Assembly (NCBI GenBank): GCA_018064245.1
Contig: JAGHVO010000052.1
Coordinates: 1 to 42,908 of the forward strand
Reading direction: 5' to 3'
Origin: Candidatus Colimorpha pelethequi
GTDB lineage: Bacteria; Bacteroidota; Bacteroidia; Bacteroidales; P3
Length of the DNA stretch: 42,908 nt
Positions 9,546-20,194 of the stretch are shown piece by piece (position 1 is the first letter of the stretch; every line of letters begins with the position of its first letter). Position numbers and translations under genes: made by a program. The notes beneath the pieces were generated by a model. The model worked only from the letters and a program-made list of their open reading frames with translations. It had not been told where the DNA came from and did no database searches.

Positions 9546-10304
9546 ATGAATTTCACACTACATATCTGGAGACAGGAGAACGCCAAGGCAAAAGGTAGAT
9601 TCGAGACCTATACCGTTGAAGACATCTCCGACGAATGCTCCTTCCTTGAGATGCTCGACATCCTCAACGAGAAATTGACCACAAACAAAATCGCCCATCC
9701 CGTTTGTTTCGACAACGACTGTCGTGAAGGTATCTGCGGAATGTGCGGACTTTACATCAACGGTCGTCCTCACGGCAACGACGACGGCATCACCACTTGC
9801 CAGCTTCACATGCGCAAGTTCCACGACGGTGACGAGATCTGGATCGAGCCTTGGCGCGCCAAGCCTTTCCCCGTCATCAAGGACCTCGTGGTTGACCGCA
9901 CCGCTTTTGACAAGATCATCCAAGCCGGCGGATACATCAGCACCACGACTGGTGGCGTACCCGATGCCAACTCCATTCCCGTTTCCAAAGAGCAATACGA
10001 ACAAGCCATGGACGCAGCCGCTTGCATCGGTTGCGGCGCCTGTGTGGCGGCTTGCAAAAACGCCTCCGCTATGCTTTTCGTAGGTGCAAAGGTTTCCCAC
10101 CTTGCCATCCTGCCCCAAGGTAAAGTCGAGGCTCTCGACCGCGTACAGAAGATGGTTTGCAAGATGGACGAACTCGGTTTCGGCAGCTGCACCAACACCT
10201 ACGCTTGCGAGGCTGAATGTCCTAAGCAAATCAAACGCCAAAACATCGCCCGCCTCAACCGTCAGTGGATTGGCAGCATCTTTGGCAACGACCATAAAAA
10301 ATAG
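9546..10304 (+). CDS. sdhB: Succinate dehydrogenase/fumarate reductase iron-sulfur subunit
   Basis: Electron-transfer subunit linking the flavoprotein to the membrane anchor. At 252 aa it has the usual size. The N-terminal ferredoxin fold binds the 2Fe-2S cluster through C59, C64, C67 and C85 ([11 protein letters not shown] ... TTCQ); the C-terminal domain carries [11 protein letters not shown] and [14 protein letters not shown] for the 4Fe-4S and 3Fe-4S clusters. The last gene of sdhCAB, it is followed by a hairpin. The 83-base spacer before it has no promoter box that I can see. Confidence 0.97.
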   Translation: MNFTLHIWRQENAKAKGRFETYTVEDISDECSFLEMLDILNEKLTTNKIAHPVCFDNDCREGICGMCGLYINGRPHGNDDGITTCQLHMRKFHDGDEIWIEPWRAKPFPVIKDLVVDRTAFDKIIQAGGYISTTTGGVPDANSIPVSKEQYEQAMDAAACIGCGACVAACKNASAMLFVGAKVSHLAILPQGKVEALDRVQKMVCKMDELGFGSCTNTYACEAECPKQIKRQNIARLNRQWIGSIFGNDHKK

Positions 10305-10362
10305 TACGCGTGCCGTTTTTACTACACGCGCCCTTCGAAAGGTCGAACCTCAATAACAAAAC

Positions 10363-10391
10363 GAAAGACGCATCTTTATGGTGCGTCTTTC
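10363..10391 (+). terminator. Probable terminator of the sdhCAB operon
   Basis: A 10-bp perfect stem (GAAAGACGCA / TGCGTCTTTC) with a 9-base loop lies 58 bases after the sdhB stop. The T run is inside the stem and not after it, so termination strength is uncertain. Confidence 0.55.
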
Positions 10392-10406
10392 TGATATACG
10401 AGCGAC

Positions 10407-10973
10407 ATGGAAATATTCTTTCTTCAGCACAAATTAACACTTTGCGACCACAGCGAAGACACAGACTCACCCACTCTGGCTTTTGAGCAGCTGGAAGCCG
10501 GCAACAACGTCAATCTGCGCTGCTCGTTGCGAGAACTCGTCAAGACAATAAAAGAAAGATACATTTTCGTGAAAGCGGCGGGAGGCATCGTAAAAAACCA
10601 GCAAGGACAAATGCTTATCATCCATCGCGAGGGACGCTGGGATTTGCCCAAAGGCATGGTGGAACAACATGAGACGTTAGCGCAAGCGGCTTTGCGCGAA
10701 GTTGCGGAAGAAACTGGGCAACAACATTGCTCAATAGAATCCACCTGCAACAAAAGTCTTCCTCTTGCAAAAACCTACCACATCTACGACAAATACGGCG
10801 GATGGCATTTGAAGCAGACAACATGGTTTCCAATGATTGCCACACAATTGTCCGACATACGTCCCCAACGGGAAGAAGGCATTGACAGCTGCCAATGGAT
10901 GGAACCTGAAATATGGAAACAAAAAATGGAAACCTCATTTCCGAGTCTTCAAAACCTAATCAAGCAACTATAA
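10407..10973 (+). CDS. NUDIX hydrolase
   Basis: A 188-aa protein whose residues about 85-107 hold a complete Nudix box, GX5EX7REVXEETG (GMVEQHE...REVAEETGQ), which binds Mg2+ and hydrolyses nucleoside-diphosphate-linked substrates. The substrate cannot be read from the sequence. The N-terminal 50 residues (MEIFFLQHKLTLC...) precede the core and are a common extension in Bacteroidetes members. It ends 5 bases before the dprA ATG, so the two are probably one transcript. Confidence 0.88.
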   Translation: MEIFFLQHKLTLCDHSEDTDSPTLAFEQLEAGNNVNLRCSLRELVKTIKERYIFVKAAGGIVKNQQGQMLIIHREGRWDLPKGMVEQHETLAQAALREVAEETGQQHCSIESTCNKSLPLAKTYHIYDKYGGWHLKQTTWFPMIATQLSDIRPQREEGIDSCQWMEPEIWKQKMETSFPSLQNLIKQL

Positions 10974-10978
10974 TCACC

Positions 10979-12073
10979 ATGGACGACAAAATATTCCAAA
11001 TAGCATTCACAATGATTCCCAGACTGGGATGCCGAAGTCAACGACAACTCCTATCCATGTCTATCAAACCCGAAGAGCTGTTTAAGATGGACAAAGCCGC
11101 GTTGCAAGAAATCTTTGGCACCCACAAAAGCATCATCAACGCCATTTTGGAAAAGACCATGATGGAAGAGGCGGAAAAAGAAACGGAATTCTGCTTGCGC
11201 AACAATATCACACCACTCTTCTGCACCGACAAAGACTATCCCCAACGCATGAACCAGCCAGGTTGCGCCGACACACCCGTTCTCATCTACCGACAAGGTT
11301 CCTGCGACCTCAACCCAAAGAAATCTGTAGCCATAGTAGGCACTCGTCATGCCACTGAATATGGGAAAACCACAACCCAACACATCGTCGAAGAACTGAG
11401 TTCGGAAGGCGCTACCATCATCAGCGGCCTCGCATACGGCATCGACACGGCCTCCCACAAAGCCGCCGTGGAAATGCAACTGCCCACGATTGGCGTGCTT
11501 GGACATGGCCTCGACCAACTTTATCCTCCCCAAAACCAAGAATTGGCACGAGCAATGCTTGCCAACGGCGCCCTTGTGACGGAATACCCGAGTTTCACAA
11601 ATATCCACCCAAGTTTCTTCCCCGCCCGAAATCGCATCATCGCAGCCCTAAGCGACGCAGTAATCGTTGTGGAAGCCTCGGAACAAGGCGGAGCATTGAT
11701 TACGGCAGGCATTGCCGAAAGCTACCACCGAGATGTGTTTGCCGTTCCAGGCAGACTTTCCGACACTTACTCACAAGGATGCAACAATCTCATCGCCAAC
11801 AACAAAGCCTTGTTGTACCGAAACAGCAACGACCTAACCTACATTATGGGATGGAATAGACATAAAAAAGGAATCCAGACAAAACTATTCCTTTCACTCT
11901 CCAAAGAAGAGCAACCCATATACGATATCATCAAAGAAAACGACGGCTTGACAATGGACGAACTGGTGGCAAAAATGGACACATCCATACACAAAATCGC
12001 TGCCACGCTCCTCAGCCTCGAGTTACAAGGAGCCATTACCTGTTTGCCAGGCAAAATATACAAAGTACTTTAA
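10979..12073 (+). CDS. dprA: DNA-processing protein DprA (DNA recombination mediator)
   Basis: Binds incoming single-stranded DNA and loads RecA in natural transformation; it is widely conserved also in bacteria not known to be competent. The 364-aa protein has an N-terminal helix-hairpin-helix-like segment, a Rossmann-type core (AIVGTRHATEYG, ISGLAYGIDTASHKAA, GVLGHGLDQLYPPQN, FPARNRIIAALSDAVIVVEA, GGALITAG), and a C-terminal winged-helix domain (LTMDELVAKMD...LSLELQGAI). The frame is open 22 codons further upstream, but that would overlap the NUDIX gene by 61 bases; the ATG 5 bases after the NUDIX stop is preferred. Confidence 0.94.
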   Translation: MDDKIFQIAFTMIPRLGCRSQRQLLSMSIKPEELFKMDKAALQEIFGTHKSIINAILEKTMMEEAEKETEFCLRNNITPLFCTDKDYPQRMNQPGCADTPVLIYRQGSCDLNPKKSVAIVGTRHATEYGKTTTQHIVEELSSEGATIISGLAYGIDTASHKAAVEMQLPTIGVLGHGLDQLYPPQNQELARAMLANGALVTEYPSFTNIHPSFFPARNRIIAALSDAVIVVEASEQGGALITAGIAESYHRDVFAVPGRLSDTYSQGCNNLIANNKALLYRNSNDLTYIMGWNRHKKGIQTKLFLSLSKEEQPIYDIIKENDGLTMDELVAKMDTSIHKIAATLLSLELQGAITCLPGKIYKVL

Positions 12074-12138
12074 AAGCATAAAATCCAACAATATCGAAAC
12101 TTTTCGGAAACTTGCTGGCATAAATGAAAAAGAAATCG

Positions 12139-12146
12139 TATATTTG
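12139..12146 (+). promoter_or_regulatory. -7 promoter box for atpD-atpC
   Basis: TATATTTG matches TAnnTTTG, 42 bases before the atpD ATG. No -33 TTTG at ideal distance; TTG lies 24 bases upstream. Confidence 0.65.
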
Positions 12147-12173
12147 CACTTTGAAACAAACTCTACGATTTAA

Positions 12174-13697
<1,524 letters not shown>

Positions 13698-13703
13698 CAA
13701 ACG

Positions 13704-13940
13704 ATGAAAGTAAAAGTAACCAAACCAGATTCCATCCTCTTTGATGGCGAAGCAAAGTTGGTGCAATTGCCAGGAACAAACGGCTTGTTTGAGATTCTTC
13801 CACACCATGCTCCCATTATTTCCGCACTTGCAAAAGGCCAGCTTCGCATTATCACCGACGACAAACAAACGCACACCTACGACATTCGTGGCGGCGTGGT
13901 GAAATGCCAACATGATGACATTATTATTTTGGTGCAATAA
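13704..13940 (+). CDS. atpC: F1 ATP synthase subunit epsilon (short form)
   Basis: Central-stalk epsilon subunit, 78 aa. It contains only the N-terminal beta-sandwich (VKVTKPDSILFDGEA...GTNGLFEILPHHAPIISAL, then the GGVVKCQHDDIIILV strand), and lacks the C-terminal helical hairpin that inhibits ATP hydrolysis in many bacteria. This short form is common in Bacteroidetes. It starts 6 bases after atpD and is certainly co-transcribed with it. Confidence 0.93.
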   Translation: MKVKVTKPDSILFDGEAKLVQLPGTNGLFEILPHHAPIISALAKGQLRIITDDKQTHTYDIRGGVVKCQHDDIIILVQ

Positions 13941-13964
13941 TTCAACACTCTATTCATCTGATTA

Positions 13965-15212
13965 ATGAGTCAACCTATTTTCATCAAAGGAGTGCTCCTC
14001 AACGAGCAAACCACTGACATCTTAATAGAAAACAACAAATTCGTCGGCATAGGCAACAATCTGTCTGCGCCGACGAATGCCTTTATTATCGACGGCAGTC
14101 ATTTTGCCGCCTTTCCCACATTTGCCAACAACCACACGCATGCCGCCATGACACTGTTCAGAGGATTTGGCGACGACCTACCCTTGGACATCTGGCTTAA
14201 CGAATGGATCTGGCCCAAAGAGAAAAACTTGAATCCAGAAATCATCTATTGGGGCACTCGTCTTGCATGCTTGGAAATGATCAAGAGCGGCACTACGGCA
14301 TTCAACAACATGTACTTCTTCCTGGAAGATGAAACGCATGCAGTCAACGACAGCGGAATACGGGCAATGTTGGGATGCACCCATTTTGGCGATGCCGACA
14401 TGATGGCCGACCTCGACGCCAAACTTCCCGAAATTCCCTGCGAAAGAATCAGCTATAGCATCGCGCCCCACGCAATATACACCGTCTCGGCTTTAGGTTT
14501 GAAACGTTGCGCCGATTACTGCAAGCATCATGGACTTAAGTTCCACATTCACATGTCAGAAACCCTCAAAGAGGTAGAAGACTGCATAAAGGCCAACGGA
14601 TGCCGTCCCTACGAATATCTCGACCGATTGGGAATCCTTGAGCAGATGGGCAACGACCTTATCGGCGCACATAGTCTTCATCTTGACGAGAACGAGATTG
14701 CTCTTATCGGCAAATACCACTGTAGCGTGGTGCACAACCCCAACTCAAACCTTAAACTTGCTTCAGGACACGAGTTTTACGCATTGGAGATGAAAAATGC
14801 CGGTGTAAATGTCACACTTGGAACCGACGGATGTTCCAGCAGCAACAATCTCGATATGCTGGAAGCCACAAAGACAATGTCGTTGCTTCAGAAAGGCTGG
14901 AGAAAAGATCCGACAGCGATGCCTTGCGCCGAAGCGTTCCAAATTGCCACGGTAAATGGATTCAAGGCGATGGGAATAGATGCAGGACGCATCGAAGTGG
15001 GGAAACTCGCCGACTTGATGTTGGTGGACCTGAACAATATCGCTTTCATTCCAAACAACAACACGCTGTCAAACCTCATTTTCTCAGCCCACAGCGATGC
15101 CATCGACACTGTAATCTGCAATGGTGAAGTGGTTATGGAACATCGCCATGTAAAGGACGAAGAAGAAATAATCAGCAACGCACGACGAGTCGCCAAAATA
15201 CTCTTAGCATAA
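13965..15212 (+). CDS. Amidohydrolase, 5'-methylthioadenosine/S-adenosylhomocysteine deaminase family
   Basis: A 415-aa metal-dependent deaminase of the AtzF/TrzN-like amidohydrolase group. Metal ligands H57 and H59 (NNHTHAAM), a third histidine in FHIHMSET, one in GAHSLHLDENE, and the aspartate in LGTDGCSSSNNLDM are all present, as is VVHNPNSNLKL. These match MTA/SAH deaminases, which convert MTA or SAH to the inosine derivative in salvage of methylated adenosines. Guanine or other nucleobase deaminase activity cannot be excluded. It begins 24 bases after atpC, so it probably shares that transcript, and ends 13 bases before a peptide-binding lipoprotein. Confidence 0.87.
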   Translation: MSQPIFIKGVLLNEQTTDILIENNKFVGIGNNLSAPTNAFIIDGSHFAAFPTFANNHTHAAMTLFRGFGDDLPLDIWLNEWIWPKEKNLNPEIIYWGTRLACLEMIKSGTTAFNNMYFFLEDETHAVNDSGIRAMLGCTHFGDADMMADLDAKLPEIPCERISYSIAPHAIYTVSALGLKRCADYCKHHGLKFHIHMSETLKEVEDCIKANGCRPYEYLDRLGILEQMGNDLIGAHSLHLDENEIALIGKYHCSVVHNPNSNLKLASGHEFYALEMKNAGVNVTLGTDGCSSSNNLDMLEATKTMSLLQKGWRKDPTAMPCAEAFQIATVNGFKAMGIDAGRIEVGKLADLMLVDLNNIAFIPNNNTLSNLIFSAHSDAIDTVICNGEVVMEHRHVKDEEEIISNARRVAKILLA

Positions 15213-15225
15213 CGACAACCTCTGC

Positions 15226-16839
15226 ATGATACGGAAAATTTGCTTTTTTCTCGCAATAACATGTCTCTTCATGGCTTGCCGACCCAACAGTCATGAAGGC
15301 AAGATGATTTTCCGCTACAACGAATCGGCGGGCATCGCCACATTGGATCCTGCCTACGCCAAAGACCTGGCTTTGATTTGGGGCTGCAGCCAAATCTACA
15401 ACGGCTTGATTCAGCTTGACTCGAACCTCGAAGTGCAGCCTTGCATCGCAAAATATTGGGAAATTTCTCCCGATGGGAAAGAATATAAATTCGTACTGCG
15501 CAACGATGTATATTTTCATAAAAATGAATTGTTTAAAACGCCCGATTCCACACGCAAAGTGGTAGCGAATGATTTTGTGTACAGTTTCCGACGCATTCTT
15601 GACCCAGACATCGCGTCGCCAGGGTTGTGGATTTTCAACAATGTCGCAGAAAATGGTTTTATCGCAAAAGACGACACCACATTCATCATCCGTCTCAAAG
15701 AACCGTTCAGTCCTTTTCTTAGCCTTTTGGGAATGCCCTATTGCAGCGCAGTGCCACACGAAGTGGCCGACCACTACGGAGCCGACTTCCGAAACCATCC
15801 TTGCGGAACGGGACCCTTCAAACTTCAATTGTGGAAAGAAGGCGTGAAATTGGTGCTGCGTCGCAACGACAATTATTTCGAGACCGATGAAGCGGGCCAT
15901 AGCCTGCCCTATCTCGACGCAGTATCAGTGACCTTTATCGTTGATGAGCAAACCCAATTTTTGGAATTCATCAAAGGCAACCTCGACTTCATGAACTCCC
16001 TAAAACCCAGCTACAAAGATGAAATACTTACCCGAACCGGTCAACTGAAAGCCAAATACGCAGACCGTATCAATATGGTCTCCACACCCTATCTAAACAC
16101 CGAATACCTAGGTTTTTTAATGGACAATGAACAGTCGCCGCTACACGACAAGCGCATTCGTCAGGCACTGAATTACGGATTCGACCGCAAAAAAATGATG
16201 AAATACATGCGCAACAACGTGGGAAAACCTGGTCTTTACGGATTTATACCCTACGGGCTTCCCGGATTCGACACTACGACGCCTGGATATGGCTACAATC
16301 CTCAAAAAGCCAAAGAACTACTTGCAGAAGCCGGGTTCCCGAACGGGAAAGGTCTCCCCGAATTAACACTCGCAACAACAGCAAATTATGCCGATTTGTG
16401 CAAATACATTCAACAACAGCTCAATCTCTTGGGATTTGACATAAAAGTGGACGTAAATCCGCCCGCGTCGCTTCGTGAGCAGATGGCTCAAGGAAAAAGC
16501 GCATGGTTCCGCGGCTCTTGGATTGCCGACTACCCCGATGCAGAGAATTACCTATCGCTGTTCTACAGTCCCAACAAGGCGCCAAACGGTCCGAACTACA
16601 CGCATTTCAAGAACACACGCTACGACAAGCTTTACGAAGAGGCGAAACAAACTTCCGATGAAGCGACACGCATCAAACTCTATCACCAAATGAACGAAAT
16701 TCTCATGGAAGAGGCTCCCGTGATTGTTCTTTACTACGACCAAATACTTCATTTCACACAAAAGAACGTGACAGGCTTGCGCAGCAACGCAATGAACGCA
16801 CTCGATTTGAAACGTGTAAAGATTGAACCAGCAAGATGA
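15226..16839 (+). CDS. Peptide ABC transporter substrate-binding lipoprotein (SBP_bac_5 family)
   Basis: A 537-aa extracytoplasmic solute-binding protein of the OppA/DppA family. The N-terminus is a lipoprotein signal with lipobox LFMAC and C18 as the lipidated residue. The family body is clear: FRYNESAGIATLDPAYA, PCIAKYWEISPDGKEYKFVLR, DDTTFIIRL, HPCGTGPFKL, and RQALNYGFDRKKMM. No permease or ATPase gene is next to it, so partner genes must be elsewhere. Its link to the deaminase upstream (13-base gap) suggests one transcript, but not necessarily a shared pathway. Confidence 0.92.
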   Translation: MIRKICFFLAITCLFMACRPNSHEGKMIFRYNESAGIATLDPAYAKDLALIWGCSQIYNGLIQLDSNLEVQPCIAKYWEISPDGKEYKFVLRNDVYFHKNELFKTPDSTRKVVANDFVYSFRRILDPDIASPGLWIFNNVAENGFIAKDDTTFIIRLKEPFSPFLSLLGMPYCSAVPHEVADHYGADFRNHPCGTGPFKLQLWKEGVKLVLRRNDNYFETDEAGHSLPYLDAVSVTFIVDEQTQFLEFIKGNLDFMNSLKPSYKDEILTRTGQLKAKYADRINMVSTPYLNTEYLGFLMDNEQSPLHDKRIRQALNYGFDRKKMMKYMRNNVGKPGLYGFIPYGLPGFDTTTPGYGYNPQKAKELLAEAGFPNGKGLPELTLATTANYADLCKYIQQQLNLLGFDIKVDVNPPASLREQMAQGKSAWFRGSWIADYPDAENYLSLFYSPNKAPNGPNYTHFKNTRYDKLYEEAKQTSDEATRIKLYHQMNEILMEEAPVIVLYYDQILHFTQKNVTGLRSNAMNALDLKRVKIEPAR

Positions 16840-16857
16840 AAAAAGGACTTTTTCATC
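16835..16857 (+). terminator. Hairpin over the end of the peptide-binding protein gene
   Basis: A 9-bp perfect stem (GATGAAAAA / TTTTTCATC) with loop AGGAC overlaps the stop codon. It lacks a T run and is A/T-rich, so it is a weak terminator candidate only. Confidence 0.3.
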
Positions 16858-16931
16858 CTAATAAAGAAAAAAAAATAACCTTCAATAAGAAAAAAAAGGA
16901 CAAAAATCTCTTTCAAAAGAAAAAAAAACTT

Positions 16932-16939
16932 TATCTTTG
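16932..16939 (+). promoter_or_regulatory. -7 promoter box for the small beta-barrel gene
   Basis: TATCTTTG matches TAnnTTTG, 45 bases before the ATG, within a very A-rich region. Confidence 0.65.
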
Positions 16940-16984
16940 CACTTTAATTCACACAAACAATTAACCTATTAAAAAACTACATTT

Positions 16985-17455
16985 ATGAAAAAAGTATTAG
17001 TACTTTTGTTTGCAGTAGCCGCTTTCGGTTTCGCTGCTAACGCACAGAACAATGCAATCGGTGTCCGCGTAGGTGGCGGTCAGGGTTACAATGCAGAACT
17101 TTCCGGTCAGTTTGGTTTAGGTGGTGGCCGTCTCGAAGTTGATCTCGGTTGGGGTCACAGAGATTGGGGTAGCGACCTCAGCATTACTGGTGCTTACCAG
17201 TGGACTGGCACTATCGTAGGCAACTTTGGTTGGTATGCTGGTGTAGGTGCTCACGTAGGTTTCTGGTCATATGATCATCCCGCAGGATCCGATACCGACT
17301 TCGCACTTGCTCTCGTTGGTCAGGGTGGTGTTGAATACAAATTCGACGCTGTTCCTATCCAGCTCTCTTTGGACATCCGTCCTAGACTCTATCTCATCCC
17401 CGACACTGATTTCCATTGGGGTGACATTGCCTTCGGCATCCGTTACTGCTTCTAA
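16985..17455 (+). CDS. Small outer membrane beta-barrel protein
   Basis: A 156-aa protein with signal peptide (MKKVLVLLFAVAAFGFAANA, cleavage before QNN). The mature part is glycine/aromatic-rich with alternating hydrophobic strands and ends in ...GIRYCF; a C-terminal phenylalanine after alternating residues is the outer membrane insertion signal of beta-barrels. About eight strands fit the size. The function is unknown. It has its own promoter box and a strong terminator, and its codon use (GGT, GTA, CTC) suggests high expression. Confidence 0.82.
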   Translation: MKKVLVLLFAVAAFGFAANAQNNAIGVRVGGGQGYNAELSGQFGLGGGRLEVDLGWGHRDWGSDLSITGAYQWTGTIVGNFGWYAGVGAHVGFWSYDHPAGSDTDFALALVGQGGVEYKFDAVPIQLSLDIRPRLYLIPDTDFHWGDIAFGIRYCF

Positions 17456-17478
17456 TACGAAACAGCATACAAGAAAAA

Positions 17479-17507
17479 CCTTCCGATTACTCGGAAGGTT
17501 TTTTTTT
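17479..17507 (+). terminator. Rho-independent terminator
   Basis: An 8-bp perfect stem (CCTTCCGA / TCGGAAGG), loop TTAC, then nine T. It lies 23 bases after the small beta-barrel gene. Confidence 0.93.
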
Positions 17508-17564
17508 GCCTTTTTGTAAGAAAACACACTTTTATTACGTTTACTACACAAAGGACCTTCAAGA

Positions 17565-18041
17565 ATGACTACCGACCAATTCAAACACCTCATCATCACC
17601 CACCAGCCCGCCATGCAACGCATGGCGGCGGCGATGCTCAGGGATGACGAGTTGGCGGAAGATGCCGTTCAAGAAGCAATGATCTCGCTTTGGCGGCACA
17701 AAGACAACTTGGAGCGACAAGTCTCGGTAGAAGGCTACTGCATCACTACCGTCAAGCACAGCTGCATAGACCTAATGCGCAAACAACATCCCACGCAACC
17801 CATAGACAGAGAAACCTTAATGCTACAGGATCTGCCACCCGACGACCTGGAAGAACGCTACCAGCAAGCTATGGATGTCATCGAACGCCTGCCCGAACTG
17901 CAACGCAAAGCAATACTACTACGATACAAAGAAGAGAAAAGTACCGAAGAAATAACGAAAGAACTGCATATCTCATCCGCAAATCTCTATACAACAATCT
18001 CCCGCGCACTACAAAACATCAAAACAATCCTTAAAAAATGA
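17565..18041 (+). CDS. ECF-type RNA polymerase sigma factor
   Basis: A 158-aa sigma-70 family protein with region 2 (residues about 10-75, including AEDAVQEAMISLWRHKDNLE) and region 4 (about 105-155, RLPELQRKAILLRYKEEKSTEEIT). Lacking regions 1 and 3, it is an extracytoplasmic-function factor. Its stop overlaps the start of the next gene (ATGA), which encodes a one-span membrane protein in the position of an anti-sigma factor. The target regulon is unknown; the beta-barrel gene downstream is a plausible member. Confidence 0.92.
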   Translation: MTTDQFKHLIITHQPAMQRMAAAMLRDDELAEDAVQEAMISLWRHKDNLERQVSVEGYCITTVKHSCIDLMRKQHPTQPIDRETLMLQDLPPDDLEERYQQAMDVIERLPELQRKAILLRYKEEKSTEEITKELHISSANLYTTISRALQNIKTILKK

Positions 18042-18694
18042 ACAACGCAACCTTTGACACAGAAAACCTGCTCAACACCCTTACCGAGCAAGGGCGCAAC
18101 GAGCGTAGGCAACAAAAGTTGCTTAAACAGATAGACCAACTCGCCAAATCAGAGATGCCGAAACGGAGAAAGCTGTTGCCTTGGATTGCCTCGGCAATAA
18201 GTGTTGCGGCATGTCTTCTGCTCATCATTTTCACAGGCAACAAAGAGCCGCAAACCATAGCATCGGCTCCGCAAAAAGAGGTACTGATAGAGCAAGAGCA
18301 ATCCGCCATCAAAGAGGCGACCATTAGCAAATCCACAAAAGATTTGCAACAGCGGACTACCACCGAAAAGACAAGAATACAGAAACCTGAAAACACTTCG
18401 GAACAGATTGAAATTGAAACGACAACAGCAATTCCTGTCCAAGAGGGAACCCTCATCGCCGAAGCGATTATTCCAGAAACATATCCTCAAGAAGAAATTC
18501 CTGCAGCCATTCCGCAACGCAGAGTAGTAGAAACCAACAGTCTAATTGCCTACAACGACGGCAAACATGATTCCAAGACCGAAGGTTCGATAAAAGTCGT
18601 ACCCAAAAGTTTCTTAGGAATCCCCTACGACGAGAATATGACCAACACCCTCTTTGCCTACAATTTTGCATCCAATATAAACAAAAAACAATAA
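18038..18694 (+). CDS. Single-span membrane protein, candidate anti-sigma factor
   Basis: A 218-aa protein, unrecognised by sequence. Residues 1-46 are a charged cytoplasmic segment with ERRQQKLLKQIDQLA, 47-65 form one transmembrane helix (LPWIASAISVAACLLLIIF), and the rest is a low-complexity, Gln/Glu/Thr-rich region, followed by VPKSFLGIPYDENMTNTLF. The ATGA overlap with the sigma gene implies translational coupling, as is normal for sigma/anti-sigma pairs. I infer the anti-sigma role from position and topology only; no zinc-binding HxxxCxxC motif is present. Confidence 0.72.
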   Translation: MNNATFDTENLLNTLTEQGRNERRQQKLLKQIDQLAKSEMPKRRKLLPWIASAISVAACLLLIIFTGNKEPQTIASAPQKEVLIEQEQSAIKEATISKSTKDLQQRTTTEKTRIQKPENTSEQIEIETTTAIPVQEGTLIAEAIIPETYPQEEIPAAIPQRRVVETNSLIAYNDGKHDSKTEGSIKVVPKSFLGIPYDENMTNTLFAYNFASNINKKQ

Positions 18695-18755
18695 TCCACA
18701 AATAGCATCGACCCTCGCGCGAAGTCACTGCTCCACAAATCAAAATCCAAGCATC

Positions 18756-20066
18756 ATGAAAAAACTCATCGCAATAGCATTGATCTGCCTCACTTGGCAC
18801 GCAATGTCGCAAGAAGTGGAAATCCGCCAAACCATAGGCGACAAAATCAACACCCTCAACATCAACAGGGGCTGGGACGTACGCTTTATCCAGACGCAGG
18901 AAGACACCACATCATCTATTTCTCCCAACAACACCATGGTCTCCATCATCGTTCCCGAAGAGCTGGAGCAGTTGGTGCAAGAGCGTTCGCCATTGGAGTA
19001 CAAAAACAAGACGCTGACCCTAAAGGAGAACGACTACCTTCCGCAAGGCACCATTGTCGAGATCTCAAGTCCGTTCAATTTCAGCATTACTCTCAAAAGC
19101 CATGCCACGGTAAAAACCGACCATTTCTTCAATACGAACTATCTGAATATCGATATTGACGCATATTTTAGCGCAAAATGCTTCCATTCAAAAGCAAAAT
19201 ACACATCCATAAAATTAGGGTATAACGCAACATTCGAAGTTGATACGCTACAAGGAATCTGCAAGATCTTTGACTATGACGGCATGATACGAGTCAGAAA
19301 CTTCCAACAAGAGGAACTCTACATCATCGAGGAGCGTGCCATCTATTCCAACGAGCACCATCATCCCTCTCTCATTCCCGAAGGTGAATTTGTTGACCCC
19401 GAGAACAAGTATATCCAGAACGACACTATCCGCAACATAACCGTAGAACACTTTCATTATAGTTCCATCGACCAAGCCAAAATATATATCAACCTAGGAT
19501 ATTACTACACTTCCTCTTACAGCGGCAACGAAGAATTTCAATCAAGTCCCTATTATTCAAGACAAAGTATGGGCATGAGAGTGCCAATTACACTAGAAAT
19601 GCCATTGAATAAAAACTGGAATATAAATTTTGGAATCCAATACGATATGGTCGTTCACACTATGTGGCACATGGTTGCGGTTGACGAAAACGATCACTTG
19701 GGGATAACTCGTCCTGAGGTCGCACAGCAAAACACACTAATAGCCAACTATCTGGGACTTCCTTTTGAGATTGTATTTCAGGATAGGCAATTTGACATAT
19801 CGACAAAATTTGGCTTCGACATCACACCGTCCATACGTTGCGGTTCATCAAGATTGGGCGCACTGCATTTCAACGAATTATGGGCAAAAAAGGGAGAAAA
19901 GGTATCTGTTTTGAACCGATTCAAACTGGAAATCGGACTCAGCATGTGGACAAATCTTTTTGGGCGAGGTTACAAATTCAGGATATTCACCAACCTCCTG
20001 CCCCAATACAACAAAGAGTCGGGTGCACCCAAGGCTCACTCTGTCGGACTAGAATGGTATTTCTAA
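18756..20066 (+). CDS. Exported protein with adhesin-like N-terminus and C-terminal beta-barrel
   Basis: A 436-aa protein with signal peptide (MKKLIAIALICLTWHAMSQ). Residues about 20-170 show repeated short beta strands (INRGWDVRFIQTQED, LTLKENDYLPQGTIVEIS, NATFEVDTLQGICKIF) that resemble the head-GIN/DUF2807-like beta-helix; the second half (from about 260) has beta-barrel strands and ends in ...SVGLEWYF with C-terminal Phe. It follows the sigma/anti-sigma pair by 61 bases and is probably in the same operon. The family call is tentative; outer membrane location is well supported. Confidence 0.78.
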   Translation: MKKLIAIALICLTWHAMSQEVEIRQTIGDKINTLNINRGWDVRFIQTQEDTTSSISPNNTMVSIIVPEELEQLVQERSPLEYKNKTLTLKENDYLPQGTIVEISSPFNFSITLKSHATVKTDHFFNTNYLNIDIDAYFSAKCFHSKAKYTSIKLGYNATFEVDTLQGICKIFDYDGMIRVRNFQQEELYIIEERAIYSNEHHHPSLIPEGEFVDPENKYIQNDTIRNITVEHFHYSSIDQAKIYINLGYYYTSSYSGNEEFQSSPYYSRQSMGMRVPITLEMPLNKNWNINFGIQYDMVVHTMWHMVAVDENDHLGITRPEVAQQNTLIANYLGLPFEIVFQDRQFDISTKFGFDITPSIRCGSSRLGALHFNELWAKKGEKVSVLNRFKLEIGLSMWTNLFGRGYKFRIFTNLLPQYNKESGAPKAHSVGLEWYF

Positions 20067-20073
20067 ACAGTCG

Positions 20074-20097
20074 GAGCCGCCAATGGCGGCTCTTTTT
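20074..20097 (+). terminator. Rho-independent terminator of the ECF operon
   Basis: An 8-bp perfect GC-rich stem (GAGCCGCC / GGCGGCTC) with loop AAT, followed by TTTTTATTT, 7 bases after the stop. Confidence 0.9.
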
Positions 20098-20139
20098 ATT
20101 TGGGGAATGACTCCACCTCAATTGCAACATTCCTAACAA

Positions 20140-20171
20140 TTTGTTTGATTGAAAATTTCTTTGTAACTTTG
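20140..20171 (+). promoter_or_regulatory. Promoter (TTTG-N20-TAACTTTG)
   Basis: A -33 type TTTG, a 20-base spacer and TAACTTTG, 23 bases before the lipoprotein ATG. It is one of the best two-part matches in the window. Confidence 0.72.
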
Positions 20172-20194
20172 CAGCGTAAAAAAAATTAAACGAC

